From: Bacillota bacterium
GTDB lineage: Bacteria > Bacillota > Clostridia > Christensenellales > Aristaeellaceae
Direction of reading: 5' to 3'
DNA: 52,365 nt
Assembly: GCA_030057655.1 (NCBI GenBank)
Contig: JASGUQ010000017.1
Span: 1 to 52,365 of the forward strand
The number at the start of each line of letters is the position of its first letter. Position 1 is the stretch's first letter. A program made the translations under genes and the position numbers. Under the pieces are notes generated by a model. That model ran no database searches, was not told the DNA's origin, and saw nothing but the letters and a program-made list of their open reading frames with translations. Of the stretch, positions 17,079 through 24,826 are shown in pieces.

Positions 17079-18134
17079 TTAAATATCGACCCTCAGCCCG
17101 ACGCCCGCTTCCTGGGAAGCAAAGAGCGCGTCAATGACCTTCATGACGCGAAGGGCCTGCTTGGGCTTGACGATCAGTTCAGCGCCATGATCCAGCACGT
17201 CCACGATGTTCTGGTAGTACTCCGTCCAGTCGGCCTTGACCTCAGGCAGGGGAACCTCCTCGGTTGTGTGCTTGGGGCGGGGCGCCATGGTGCGGGTGGG
17301 GCCGGCCTCGGTGTAGACGATGTCATCCTCCCAGGTCATTTCGCCATCAGGCTTCAGCTTGACGATCTTTCCCTTGCAGGACCAGTCCTCAATGACCAAA
17401 GTGCCCTCGGTGCCGGACACATGCCAGCGGGGCTGCAGGATCAGGCAGTTGGTGGCCATTTCCAAAAGCATGCTGGCGCCTGATTCAAAGCGCAGCAGCA
17501 GCTTGATGTTATCATCCACCTCGTCGCTGTACAGGGAAAAAAGGTGGGCGTTGACGGAAACCACCTTCTCCGGGAAAAGCTGCAGGGCCTGGTCGATCAG
17601 GTGCACGCCCCAGTCCAGCAGCATGCCGCCGCCGTTTTGCTTGTGGCCGCGCCAGCCGTGCATCGCCCCGCGGGAACCCTGCACGCGGGACTCTACAAAG
17701 TAAGGCGTGCCGATCAGGCCCTCCTCAATGGCCTTCTTGACGATCAGGAAGTCGCGGTCCCAGCGGCGGTTTTGATGGATGGAAAAGAGGCGCCCTGTCT
17801 GCTCCGCGACCGCGATGATCTCCTCCAGTTCCTTGGCGTTTAAGGTGACCGGTTTTTCGCACACCACGTTCTTACCGGCCTTCAGGCACTGGATGGCCAG
17901 TTTTTTATGGACGTCGTTGGGGGTGGCGATGGTGACCAGGTCCACCGTCTTGTCCAAAAGCAATTCATCCAGATCCTTGTACACATGCAGGCCGTTTTCC
18001 CGCGCCTTGGCCTCGGCCTCCTCGCGCACATCCAACGCGCCCACCACCTCAATGGCAGGGATCTTCTCCTTGATGTTGCTGTGATGCCAGCCGGCCATGC
18101 CGCCGTATCCAATGATTGCCAGACGATGCTTCAT
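17079..18134 (-). CDS. Gfo/Idh/MocA-family sugar or inositol oxidoreductase
   Basis: A 351-residue NAD(P)-dependent dehydrogenase. The N-terminal Rossmann fold has IIGYGGMAGWHH, the conserved EKP motif appears in VVCEKPVTLN near residue 93, and the C-terminal alpha/beta domain contains GGGMLLDWGVHLIDQ, where the family's catalytic Asp and His lie. It would oxidise or reduce a sugar or cyclitol in the cytoplasm. It is the last gene of the sugar uptake operon and overlaps the acyltransferase gene by four bases. This suggests it acts on the imported sugar after release by the GH2 enzyme. The specific substrate is unknown. Confidence 0.88.
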   Translation of the reverse strand: MKHRLAIIGYGGMAGWHHSNIKEKIPAIEVVGALDVREEAEAKARENGLHVYKDLDELLLDKTVDLVTIATPNDVHKKLAIQCLKAGKNVVCEKPVTLNAKELEEIIAVAEQTGRLFSIHQNRRWDRDFLIVKKAIEEGLIGTPYFVESRVQGSRGAMHGWRGHKQNGGGMLLDWGVHLIDQALQLFPEKVVSVNAHLFSLYSDEVDDNIKLLLRFESGASMLLEMATNCLILQPRWHVSGTEGTLVIEDWSCKGKIVKLKPDGEMTWEDDIVYTEAGPTRTMAPRPKHTTEEVPLPEVKADWTEYYQNIVDVLDHGAELIVKPKQALRVMKVIDALFASQEAGVGLRVDI

Positions 18135-19300
18135 TCGATGTTTTCTCCTTTTTGATTGATATCCAGCGCCATTTTAAACATGCCATCCCCTTGCGTCAAG
18201 CCCTGTTCAGCCTTCATCCGCGTTTCCGCTTCAATGGGGGCCGCTGAGGAAATTTTATCCCGCCGCACAAGGCCCGCCATAAAGGCGATGGCCAAAAGCA
18301 GCGCCAGCGTCCAAAGAAGGACCCCAAGGGGCGTTGAGATCGAATAGGAAAACAGGCCCCATCCCCGCGCGCGCAGCCTGGGTGCGGCCTTCCTCCCGGC
18401 CAGCGCGAAAATGGCCAGGTTGCCGCACAGAAGGTAAAACAGGGAGTTTCGGCCCAGGCTGCTAAGTACAAAACGCGGAGCGAGGGAGGGAAAGCGTTTG
18501 ACTTGAAACCGGTCAAAAACACGCGAAAGGGCAAGCAGCAGCCCAAGGCCAACCGCGGGCAGCAGCACCCAGCCGATGTCCGGCGGAAAGCGGGTCGGCA
18601 GATACCCCAATTGCCGCCAGCGCAAAAGGCCCAGGGCCGTCATCAGAAAGAGCAGAGCGGGCAAAGACCATTTGGATTTGCCACCCCTTGCATAATAAAC
18701 GCCAATCAAGAAATAAGGCAGGTATTGAAGCGCGGGGAAGCAGGCGTAGGCCGTGGTGCCGGCCAAAAGTCGCAGCAGGGGATGACGGATGCTCTGATAC
18801 GGAAGAAAGCACATCAGGAGGCAAACAAGCCCTGCCGGGATAAGCAGCCAGGGCCTGCCTTGAGTCGCCTTCACAGGCGCGTAAAGCAGGATCGAAAGGA
18901 CACCGATCACAGCGAAGGCGGCCAGAAATTCAGACCAGCCCGGCAGATCCTGAAGGAGCAGGATGCGCTGCACGGCGCTTGCCCCAAAGGGCTTGCCTTC
19001 CCTTATCACGCGGAAAGCGATGCCTGAAAGATAAAAGGCCGCCAGGGAACGGGCGACCATGCGCAGCATCCCCGGCAACGCCTTTTTAAAGGGCTTGCGA
19101 TAGTAGGCCAACTGCGCCGCCGCGCCAAAGGCCAGCACAAAGCCCGGAAACACCAGCACGTTGGCGGCGGTTTCCAGGCTGTTGAGCAGGGGATGCGCGT
19201 CATGGTCCCCAAAGAACTGGGACACATGGCAGCAGGTCATCATGATGACCAGCAAACCCTTGAAAATATCCAGCGAACGATCCCGCTTGGCAGAACTCAT
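18131..19300 (-). CDS. Polytopic membrane acyltransferase-like protein (DUF1624/acyltransferase 3 type)
   Basis: A 389-residue integral membrane protein with about ten helices. It opens with RDRSLDIFKGLLVIMMTCCHVSQFFGD: the Arg-x-x-(x)-Leu-Asp-x-x-(K/R)-Gly followed by a His on the first helix is the hallmark of acyltransferase-3, OpgC and heparan-glucosaminide-acetyltransferase-like families. A later SSLGRNSLFYLL motif also fits. Such proteins move acyl groups across the membrane onto sugars. It overlaps the upstream permease stop by four bases and the downstream dehydrogenase start by four bases. It is therefore translated as part of the sugar operon, which is unusual company for an acyltransferase. 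The start follows directly from the ATGA overlap. Confidence 0.65.
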   Translation of the reverse strand: MSSAKRDRSLDIFKGLLVIMMTCCHVSQFFGDHDAHPLLNSLETAANVLVFPGFVLAFGAAAQLAYYRKPFKKALPGMLRMVARSLAAFYLSGIAFRVIREGKPFGASAVQRILLLQDLPGWSEFLAAFAVIGVLSILLYAPVKATQGRPWLLIPAGLVCLLMCFLPYQSIRHPLLRLLAGTTAYACFPALQYLPYFLIGVYYARGGKSKWSLPALLFLMTALGLLRWRQLGYLPTRFPPDIGWVLLPAVGLGLLLALSRVFDRFQVKRFPSLAPRFVLSSLGRNSLFYLLCGNLAIFALAGRKAAPRLRARGWGLFSYSISTPLGVLLWTLALLLAIAFMAGLVRRDKISSAAPIEAETRMKAEQGLTQGDGMFKMALDINQKGENIE

Positions 19301-20124
19301 CCCTTGATGCCCGAGAGGGAGATCCCCTTGACGATCTGTTTTTCAAACACGATGAAGAAGATAATGATCGGCACGGAGGCGATGGTGTTGATGGTCATGG
19401 GAAGCACCTTGTCCTGGGTGTATTGGCCAATGAAGGTAGGGATGCCAAGCGGCAGGGTGAACAGGTCCTCGCTCATGGCGGCGAGATAGGGCCACAGGTA
19501 GCTGTTCCAGTTGCCGATGAAGGTGAAAATGGCGATGGTCACAATCACCGTGCGGCCAAGCGGCAGGATGACCTGCAGGAAAATGTGCAGCTCGTTGGCG
19601 CCGTCAATGGTGGCGGACTCGATCAGGTCGTTGGGGATGCCCATGAAGAACGCGCGCATGATGATGATGTTCATGGAGCCTGCCAGCGCCGGCAGGATCA
19701 GCCCCAGGTAGGTATCGATCAGCCCTAAGCGGTTGGCCGTCACAAACAGGGGCACGATGGTCGCCTCGGTTGGCACCATCAGACCCAGCAGGAAGAAAAA
19801 ATACATGAACTTGCTGTACCTGAAGCGGATCTTGGCCAGGGCGAAAGCCGCCATGGTGGAGATGGTGATGACCAGGGCTGTCACAATCAGCGCGACAAAA
19901 AGGCTGTTCATCATCCAGGTGAGCACCTTGCTGGTCTGAAAGATGGTGACATAATTCTGCAGGGTGTAAGGCGGCGTAAAATACTGCCAGGTGTTGGAGA
20001 TCTGCTGGCCTTCCGTTTTAAAGGACATGGCGATCATCCAGACGACCGGGATTAAAATAATCACCATGCACAGGATGGATACGATCTCAAGCAGGATCCC
20101 GCCAATGCTTTTTTTGTTCGTCAT
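19297..20124 (-). CDS. CUT1 sugar ABC transporter permease, MalG type
   Basis: A 275-residue permease with six helices. The EAA loop that docks the ATPase reads ESATIDGANELHIFLQVILP near residue 165. The protein ends with a short GISLSGIKG tail, typical of MalG-type subunits. It starts one base after the stop of the partner permease. No ATPase is encoded in this operon, so a shared MsmX-like ATPase elsewhere is likely to energise it. Confidence 0.9.
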   Translation of the reverse strand: MTNKKSIGGILLEIVSILCMVIILIPVVWMIAMSFKTEGQQISNTWQYFTPPYTLQNYVTIFQTSKVLTWMMNSLFVALIVTALVITISTMAAFALAKIRFRYSKFMYFFFLLGLMVPTEATIVPLFVTANRLGLIDTYLGLILPALAGSMNIIIMRAFFMGIPNDLIESATIDGANELHIFLQVILPLGRTVIVTIAIFTFIGNWNSYLWPYLAAMSEDLFTLPLGIPTFIGQYTQDKVLPMTINTIASVPIIIFFIVFEKQIVKGISLSGIKG

Positions 20125-20125
20125 G

Positions 20126-21013
20126 TCAGCGATCCCCCTCTCTGGTTGCCTTGAGTTGAATCAGGGACAGCACCACCAGGATCAGAAACAGGGCATAGGA
20201 CATCGCCGCGGCATAGCCCAGGCGATTTTTTTCAAAAGCCGCCTGATAAATATACTGGATCAGCGGCCTGGTGGCGTGGCCGGGGCCGCCGTTTGTGATC
20301 AGGCGGATCTGGGCGAACACCTTAAAGGAGGCGATCAATTGCAAAAGGAGGATCAGCAGGGTGGTGGGCTTGAGCAGCGGCAGGGTGATGGACCAAAGCT
20401 GCTTGGAGGGCGAAGCGCCGTCAATGGCAGCCGCCTCATAAAGCTGATCGGGGATGTCCTGAAGGGCTGAGATATACAGCATCATGTTGTAACCGCAGGT
20501 CCACCAGGCGGTTGTGCCCACGATGGACACCCAGACCAGCTGCGGATCCTTCAAAAAGAAGATTTCCTCCTGAACGCCCAGCGTTTTCAAAAGGTTGCTG
20601 ATAAACCCCATGCCGTAGGGCTGCAGAATGTAGATGGCCAGGAAGGAAATCACCGAGACCGACAGCAGGTTGGGGGTAAAATAGGCCGCGCGGTACAGGC
20701 GTTTCAGCGGGGAGCGGCGGTTTGCCAAAAGCGCCAGGCCCAAAGACATCAGGATAATGGTGGGCGTGGAGTACAGCACGAACTTGGTGGTGTTCCACAG
20801 CGCGCCCCAGAAGAACTTGTCCCCCAGGAAGCGGGTATAGTTGTCAGCTCCAATAAAATCCTGCTTGCCCATCAGCCCCCACTTAAACAAGCTCATATAG
20901 AGCCCCTGTATGACCGGGTAGATGGTAAACACCATGTACAGCACGGTAAACGGGAGCAAAAAGACCAGGGCGACCAGGTCATTGCGCCATATTCTTTTGC
21001 GTTTTGCGCTCAC
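20126..21013 (-). CDS. CUT1 sugar ABC transporter permease, MalF type
   Basis: A 295-residue permease with six helices and the EAA loop EAAAIDGASPSKQLWSITLP. GTG 21013 is taken as the start because AAGGAG sits nine bases upstream. The ATG at 21022 directly abuts that site with no spacer, and the TTG at 21046 has no site of its own. It pairs with the downstream permease and the binding protein encoded upstream. The gap to the binding-protein gene holds a GC-rich hairpin and a copy of the dispersed repeat, which may lower permease expression relative to the binding protein. Confidence 0.87.
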   Translation of the reverse strand: MSAKRKRIWRNDLVALVFLLPFTVLYMVFTIYPVIQGLYMSLFKWGLMGKQDFIGADNYTRFLGDKFFWGALWNTTKFVLYSTPTIILMSLGLALLANRRSPLKRLYRAAYFTPNLLSVSVISFLAIYILQPYGMGFISNLLKTLGVQEEIFFLKDPQLVWVSIVGTTAWWTCGYNMMLYISALQDIPDQLYEAAAIDGASPSKQLWSITLPLLKPTTLLILLLQLIASFKVFAQIRLITNGGPGHATRPLIQYIYQAAFEKNRLGYAAAMSYALFLILVVLSLIQLKATREGDR

Positions 21014-21086
21014 ACACTCCATCTCCTTTACAAAGCCTGTTGTCAATCATAAAAGTAACTTTACTTTTTGCCGGCTTGATGCTTTT

Positions 21087-21250
21087 TATACTGAACGAAT
21101 GAGTAAATGCACAGAGGGGCTGAGAGATTTTGATGGCTCCGCTAAGCCGAAGGAACGAAGCGTAGTCGCAGCCTACGCTGAGTGAGTGCGGCAACGCGGA
21201 GGCGCAAAAGATCCGGCCCATCAAAGCATTTATGATTGAGTTCAGTATTA
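21087..21250. repeat. Dispersed palindromic element, copy A (MITE-like, full length)
   Basis: About 164 bp. The left end (TATACTGAACGAATGAGTAA) and the reverse complement of the right end (TAATACTGAACTCAATCATA) form imperfect terminal inverted repeats of about 24 bases. Internal hairpins include AGCGTAG/CTACGCT (in 21157-21181) and GGCT/AGCC. It is roughly 85 percent identical by eye to copy B at 44117. It lies between the binding-protein and permease genes of the sugar operon. Confidence 0.75.
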
Positions 21251-21257
21251 GGGAAAG

Positions 21258-21282
21258 GGGGCCGGCCCTGAAAGCCGGCCCC
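21258..21282 (-). terminator. GC-rich hairpin after the sugar-binding-protein gene
   Basis: Perfect nine-base arms GGGGCCGGC (21258-21266) and GCCGGCCCC (21274-21282) lie ten bases beyond the binding-protein stop. On the minus strand the following bases are CTTTCCC, not a strong T-run. It may be a partial terminator or an mRNA-stabilising 3' end that keeps binding-protein message abundant. Confidence 0.5.
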
Positions 21283-21291
21283 AGGCAGGGC

Positions 21292-22599
21292 TTAGAAAAT
21301 AATCTCCTCAATTTCCGCGATCGTGTTGTCGTAGGCTTCCTCCGCCGTCTGGTTGCCGGCAAGGAAGGCGTCGATCTGCTGCATCATCGCGCCGCGGATG
21401 GGATAGCTGAAGGGGTTGGGCTCAAAGAACACAACATAGTTGGCAACGTCCGCGTAGTCGCTGCGGTAGGGCAGGGCGGCAAATTCCTCGCTCTGAAGCA
21501 CGTTCACATTGGCAACCACATGGCCGGCGCTCGCCCAGACGATGGAGTTCTTGGACACAAAGTCAAAGAACTTCATGGCCTCGGTCATCCTCTCCGCGTT
21601 TGAATCAGGTTTGACCGGCAGGATAAAGGTATGGGAATCGCCCCACTGGGCGTTCTTTCCAAAGAGGACGGGGAAGGACTGCACGCCAAACTCCAGGCCC
21701 TCGATGTTCTCAAGCGAGCTGGTCGCCCAGACGCCTGTGATGAAGGTGGCCGCGCCGCGCATGTTCATGAAGTAGGAGTAGAAGTCCTCCAGGTTGACGG
21801 GGATGATGCCGTTGTCATAGAACTTTTTGAGGTACTCCAAAGCGGCGACGTACTTGTCCTTTTCCAGTTTGATCTCAAGGTCGGAAGTGATGACGGGCGC
21901 GCCATCCATCTGGTGGTACATGGCCCAGATGATGCGCCACGGGTCATCCCCGGCGCTTGAGAAGGAAAGGGGGTAGATGCCTTCGGGAAGCTTGGACTTC
22001 ATGTCCAGCATGAACTGGTAGAATTCCTCAGCGTCCTGCGGCAGGACCAGCTCATCATTCTCATTGAGCAATCCGGCGTCGCGCAGGATGGTCTTGTTGT
22101 AGAAGAAAACCTCAGGATGGGTGTCCAGGGGCACGGCGTAAATCTTGCCGTCGATGGTGGCTGCCTGGAGGGTGTTCTGGTTGACCTGGCTCCAGTCAAA
22201 TCCCATGGCAGTCGCGTATTCGTCAAGGGGGGTTACGACCTTCTGATCATACAGCTCAGGGAGCTTTGCGATGTGGCTGATGCCGATGTCCGGGCCCTTG
22301 CCCACGGATACCGCCGTCATCAGTTTGGTGTAATACTCGCCCCAGTTCAGTTTGACGTTGCGAACGGTCATCTTGGGGTTGGTGGCATTGTACTGCTCCA
22401 CCAGGCCCTCCATGTAGCCGCCCTCGCCGCCGGAGAAGAGGGACCAGAAGATCAGTTCGTTTTCACCGGCAACAATGGCTTCGGGGTTCTCTACCTCGCC
22501 GCTCTCGCTGACGATCACATCCTCCGCCAGCGCCATCACGCCGCTGAACAGCATGATCATCGCCAAAAGGATACCCAACAGTTTCTTGAATGCAGTCAT
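21292..22599 (-). CDS. CUT1 extracellular sugar-binding protein
   Basis: A 435-residue solute-binding protein. It has a signal peptide (KKLLGILLAMIMLFSGVMALAE) without an obvious lipobox cysteine and the type 1 fold of maltose-like binders: ELIFWSLFSGGEGGY, the ligand-lobe segment WGEYYTKLMTAVSVGKGPDI, and the hinge region DGKIYAVPLDTHPEVFFYNK. ATG 22599 is preceded by AAAGGAG with a nine-base spacer. It delivers an unknown oligosaccharide to the two permeases downstream. The upstream GH2 glycosidase suggests a beta-galactoside- or beta-glucuronide-like sugar, which is inference only. Confidence 0.9.
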   Translation of the reverse strand: MTAFKKLLGILLAMIMLFSGVMALAEDVIVSESGEVENPEAIVAGENELIFWSLFSGGEGGYMEGLVEQYNATNPKMTVRNVKLNWGEYYTKLMTAVSVGKGPDIGISHIAKLPELYDQKVVTPLDEYATAMGFDWSQVNQNTLQAATIDGKIYAVPLDTHPEVFFYNKTILRDAGLLNENDELVLPQDAEEFYQFMLDMKSKLPEGIYPLSFSSAGDDPWRIIWAMYHQMDGAPVITSDLEIKLEKDKYVAALEYLKKFYDNGIIPVNLEDFYSYFMNMRGAATFITGVWATSSLENIEGLEFGVQSFPVLFGKNAQWGDSHTFILPVKPDSNAERMTEAMKFFDFVSKNSIVWASAGHVVANVNVLQSEEFAALPYRSDYADVANYVVFFEPNPFSYPIRGAMMQQIDAFLAGNQTAEEAYDNTIAEIEEIIF

Positions 22600-22757
22600 T
22601 TGATGATACTCCTTTCTGTTGTCGAAAATTGAATATTTAATGATAGGGCAACCTGTTCCATTTGTTTTTCTGCCGCTCAGGGGCCGTCAAAACCCGGCTT
22701 CAAGCAGCCGTTCCCACCTCCAGTCCTGATCGTTTCCTTTCCAGGGGCAGTTCAGTA

Positions 22758-24566
22758 TCATATCGGCAGATTAAGGTATCCTTCAGGGTTGATGTTGTAG
22801 CGGGCAAATTTCTCCGGATCAATTTTGGGCGTGCGGTCCGGCAGCAGCAGCCCGTTGATCTCCTGCATCACGTCCGTCAGCTGGGTGTAGCAGTAGCCGC
22901 GGCAGTAGGGCAGCTCACGGATGGCGTTGGTCAGGGCGATGTAGCGGTCAAAGAAGGCTTCCTCTGTCTCCACCTTGTCGTGGTAGCCCCAGGTCTCCAT
23001 GTTCTCCATCTTGCCCTGCTCGCCCTTGATGGTCATGGCGATGCCGCCGTATTCGGTGACCATGAAGGCGTCATCTTCCCCGCGCTCAAAGCCTTCGGCG
23101 AAGCTCATCTTCCAACTTGCAAAGGTGGCCTCCACCTCCTCCCGGTCCTCAAAGTGGCGGGCGATGAGTTCTCCCTTGTGCGCGTAGTCGTGCAGCGCCA
23201 CGATGTCTGTCCAGGTCTGCTCCCAGCCGTCATTGCCGCTGACCAGGCGGGTCGGGTCAAGCGCCTTGCACAATTTGTAGAGCATCTGGCTGAAATCCTG
23301 CTGCTGTTCATTGGCATAGATCTCCCGGACGCCCCAGGACTCATTGATCGGCACCCAGGCGATGATGGAAGGATGGTTATAGTCGCGCTGGATAAAGTCC
23401 GCCATGGCGGAACTCATGTTGACCATCTCGTCCATGCAGAACTCATAGGCGCTGGGCAGTTCGCCCCAGCACAGGAGGCCCAGGCGGTCACACCAGTAGT
23501 AATACCTGGGGTCCTCGATCTTCTGGTGCTTGCGGGCGCCGTTGAAGCCGAAAGCCTTGGTCAGTTCCACATCCTTTTTGAGGGCTTCGCCGTCAGGCGG
23601 GGTTAAAAGCGACTGGGGCCAGTAGCCCTGATCCAGGATCAGGCGCTGATAGACGGGCATGTTGTTTAACAGCACGTGACCCTTCACATAGCTCACCTTG
23701 CGCATGCCGAAGTAGGTGAACACCTCGTCCACCACCTCGCCCCCCTGTTTAACCCTGACAGTCAGGTCATAGAGGTTGGGGTGCTCAGGCGACCACAGGC
23801 GGAGGGTTTCAACGCGCAAATAATCCCGCATGTCCAGGGTTAATTCATAGCGTTTAAAGGGCGCCAGGCTGGTGACGCTGCGCACCAGACGCCCCTCAAA
23901 GCGCAGTTCGTACTCCAAGTAGGTTTCAGGATCCGGGTCGCGGTCCAAATTGACCTCGAACTTGGCCTGCCAGTTGTCAATGTCCGGGGTGATGTAGATG
24001 TTTTTAACGCCAGTATGCCCCAGCGCTTCCAGGTAGACAGGCTGCCAGATGCCGCTGCAGGGGGTGTACCAGCAGCCCATCAGGCCGTCCTCCCAGTACT
24101 GCTTGCCCCTGGGCTGAGCCGTGTCGCGGGTGTCCGTCACCCGCAGGCAGACCTCGTTCTCACCCTCCTTCAGCCAGGGGGTGATGTCGATGGCAAAGGG
24201 GGCGTATCCGCCGACATGGCTGCCCACCTGCTGCCCGTTTAAAAAGACGCGGCAGGCATGGTCCACCGCGCCAAAGCGCAGCAGCACGCGCTTGCCCTGC
24301 ATCATTTCCGGCAGAACAAATTTGTTTTTATACCACAGGATGGGGTGGTAATCGCTGGTGTGGATGCCGCTCAACTCGCTCTGGTACACAAAAGGAACCT
24401 GAATGCGCAGATCCAGGTCCTTCCCGGGTTTATTCCACCCCTCCTTTAAGCCCGCATCAGAATCATCAAAGGCAAACTGCCATTGGCCGTCCAGGCTTTG
24501 CCACAGTTCCCTGGCAAAATTTGGCCGCGGATGTTTTTCTCGTTCAGGACTGCCTAAATCTCTCAT
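22758..24566 (-). CDS. Glycoside hydrolase family 2 enzyme (beta-galactosidase/beta-glucuronidase type)
   Basis: A 602-residue cytoplasmic glycosidase with the family order: sugar-binding jelly roll (1-170), immunoglobulin-like domain (175-280) and TIM barrel. The acid/base Glu is in PINESWG (Glu409) and the nucleophile Glu in VTEYGG (Glu505). Length is that of compact GH2 enzymes such as GusA, yet the glucuronidase-type NxK motif was not found, so the sugar specificity is open. There is no signal peptide, so it acts on imported sugar. ATG 24566 is chosen; a TTG just before it has better spacing (7 bases) from GGAGG and cannot be excluded. It heads the sugar locus, 158 bases upstream of the binding-protein gene. 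Confidence 0.9.
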   Translation of the reverse strand: MRDLGSPEREKHPRPNFARELWQSLDGQWQFAFDDSDAGLKEGWNKPGKDLDLRIQVPFVYQSELSGIHTSDYHPILWYKNKFVLPEMMQGKRVLLRFGAVDHACRVFLNGQQVGSHVGGYAPFAIDITPWLKEGENEVCLRVTDTRDTAQPRGKQYWEDGLMGCWYTPCSGIWQPVYLEALGHTGVKNIYITPDIDNWQAKFEVNLDRDPDPETYLEYELRFEGRLVRSVTSLAPFKRYELTLDMRDYLRVETLRLWSPEHPNLYDLTVRVKQGGEVVDEVFTYFGMRKVSYVKGHVLLNNMPVYQRLILDQGYWPQSLLTPPDGEALKKDVELTKAFGFNGARKHQKIEDPRYYYWCDRLGLLCWGELPSAYEFCMDEMVNMSSAMADFIQRDYNHPSIIAWVPINESWGVREIYANEQQQDFSQMLYKLCKALDPTRLVSGNDGWEQTWTDIVALHDYAHKGELIARHFEDREEVEATFASWKMSFAEGFERGEDDAFMVTEYGGIAMTIKGEQGKMENMETWGYHDKVETEEAFFDRYIALTNAIRELPYCRGYCYTQLTDVMQEINGLLLPDRTPKIDPEKFARYNINPEGYLNLPI

Positions 24567-24663
24567 CAACTGTCATCCTCCGATCAATATATAAACTCAA
24601 CTGTTGTCAGCCGGTTTCCGGGATCATGAAGCTATTTCAATATGTGTGGGAAGTTTTCTTCCG

Positions 24664-24677
24664 TTTGATACATCAAA
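24664..24677. promoter_or_regulatory. Palindrome TTTGAT-N2-ATCAAA at the GH2 promoter: probable operator
   Basis: The 14-bp perfect inverted repeat begins within the -10 box of the GH2 promoter and covers the expected start point. It is a natural place for a repressor of the sugar locus. A second inverted repeat GGAAG/CTTCC lies just downstream (24649-24662). No regulator gene is linked. Confidence 0.45.
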
Positions 24678-24704
24678 AATAGCATGAGTCATGGCGCTTG
24701 TCAA
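24676..24704 (-). promoter_or_regulatory. Sigma-A promoter of the GH2-sugar locus
   Basis: On the minus strand TTGACA (24699-24704) and TATTTT (24676-24681) are separated by 17 bases. The start would be about 100 bases upstream of the GH2 start codon. Confidence 0.65.
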
Positions 24705-24775
24705 GGTTGGGAAAGGGGTGTTTTTGCAGGTGAAGGCGTCGCGGAGTTTCTAATAAAAGTAGAAATAATTTAATA

Positions 24776-24787
24776 TTCACTTGTGAA
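24776..24787. promoter_or_regulatory. Palindrome TTCAC-TT-GTGAA upstream of the nuclease-helicase gene
   Basis: A perfect five-base inverted repeat with a two-base centre. It lies just before a -10-like TAAAAT (24794-24799) and 40 bases before the start of the AT-rich helicase gene. It could be an operator. No good -35 box was found, so the promoter itself is uncertain. Confidence 0.3.
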
Positions 24788-24826
24788 CTATGCTAAAATA
24801 GGGTCATTAATTAAGGAGTTTCTTTG

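Noticed and set aside
22741-22762. Solo end of the dispersed element (CAGTTCAGTATCAT)
   Set aside because: Only about ten bases match the terminal repeat and no second end is present; likely chance.
22662-23606. Plus-strand frame of 314 codons over the GH2 gene
   Set aside because: Shadow of the GH2 coding sequence, which has both catalytic Glu residues.
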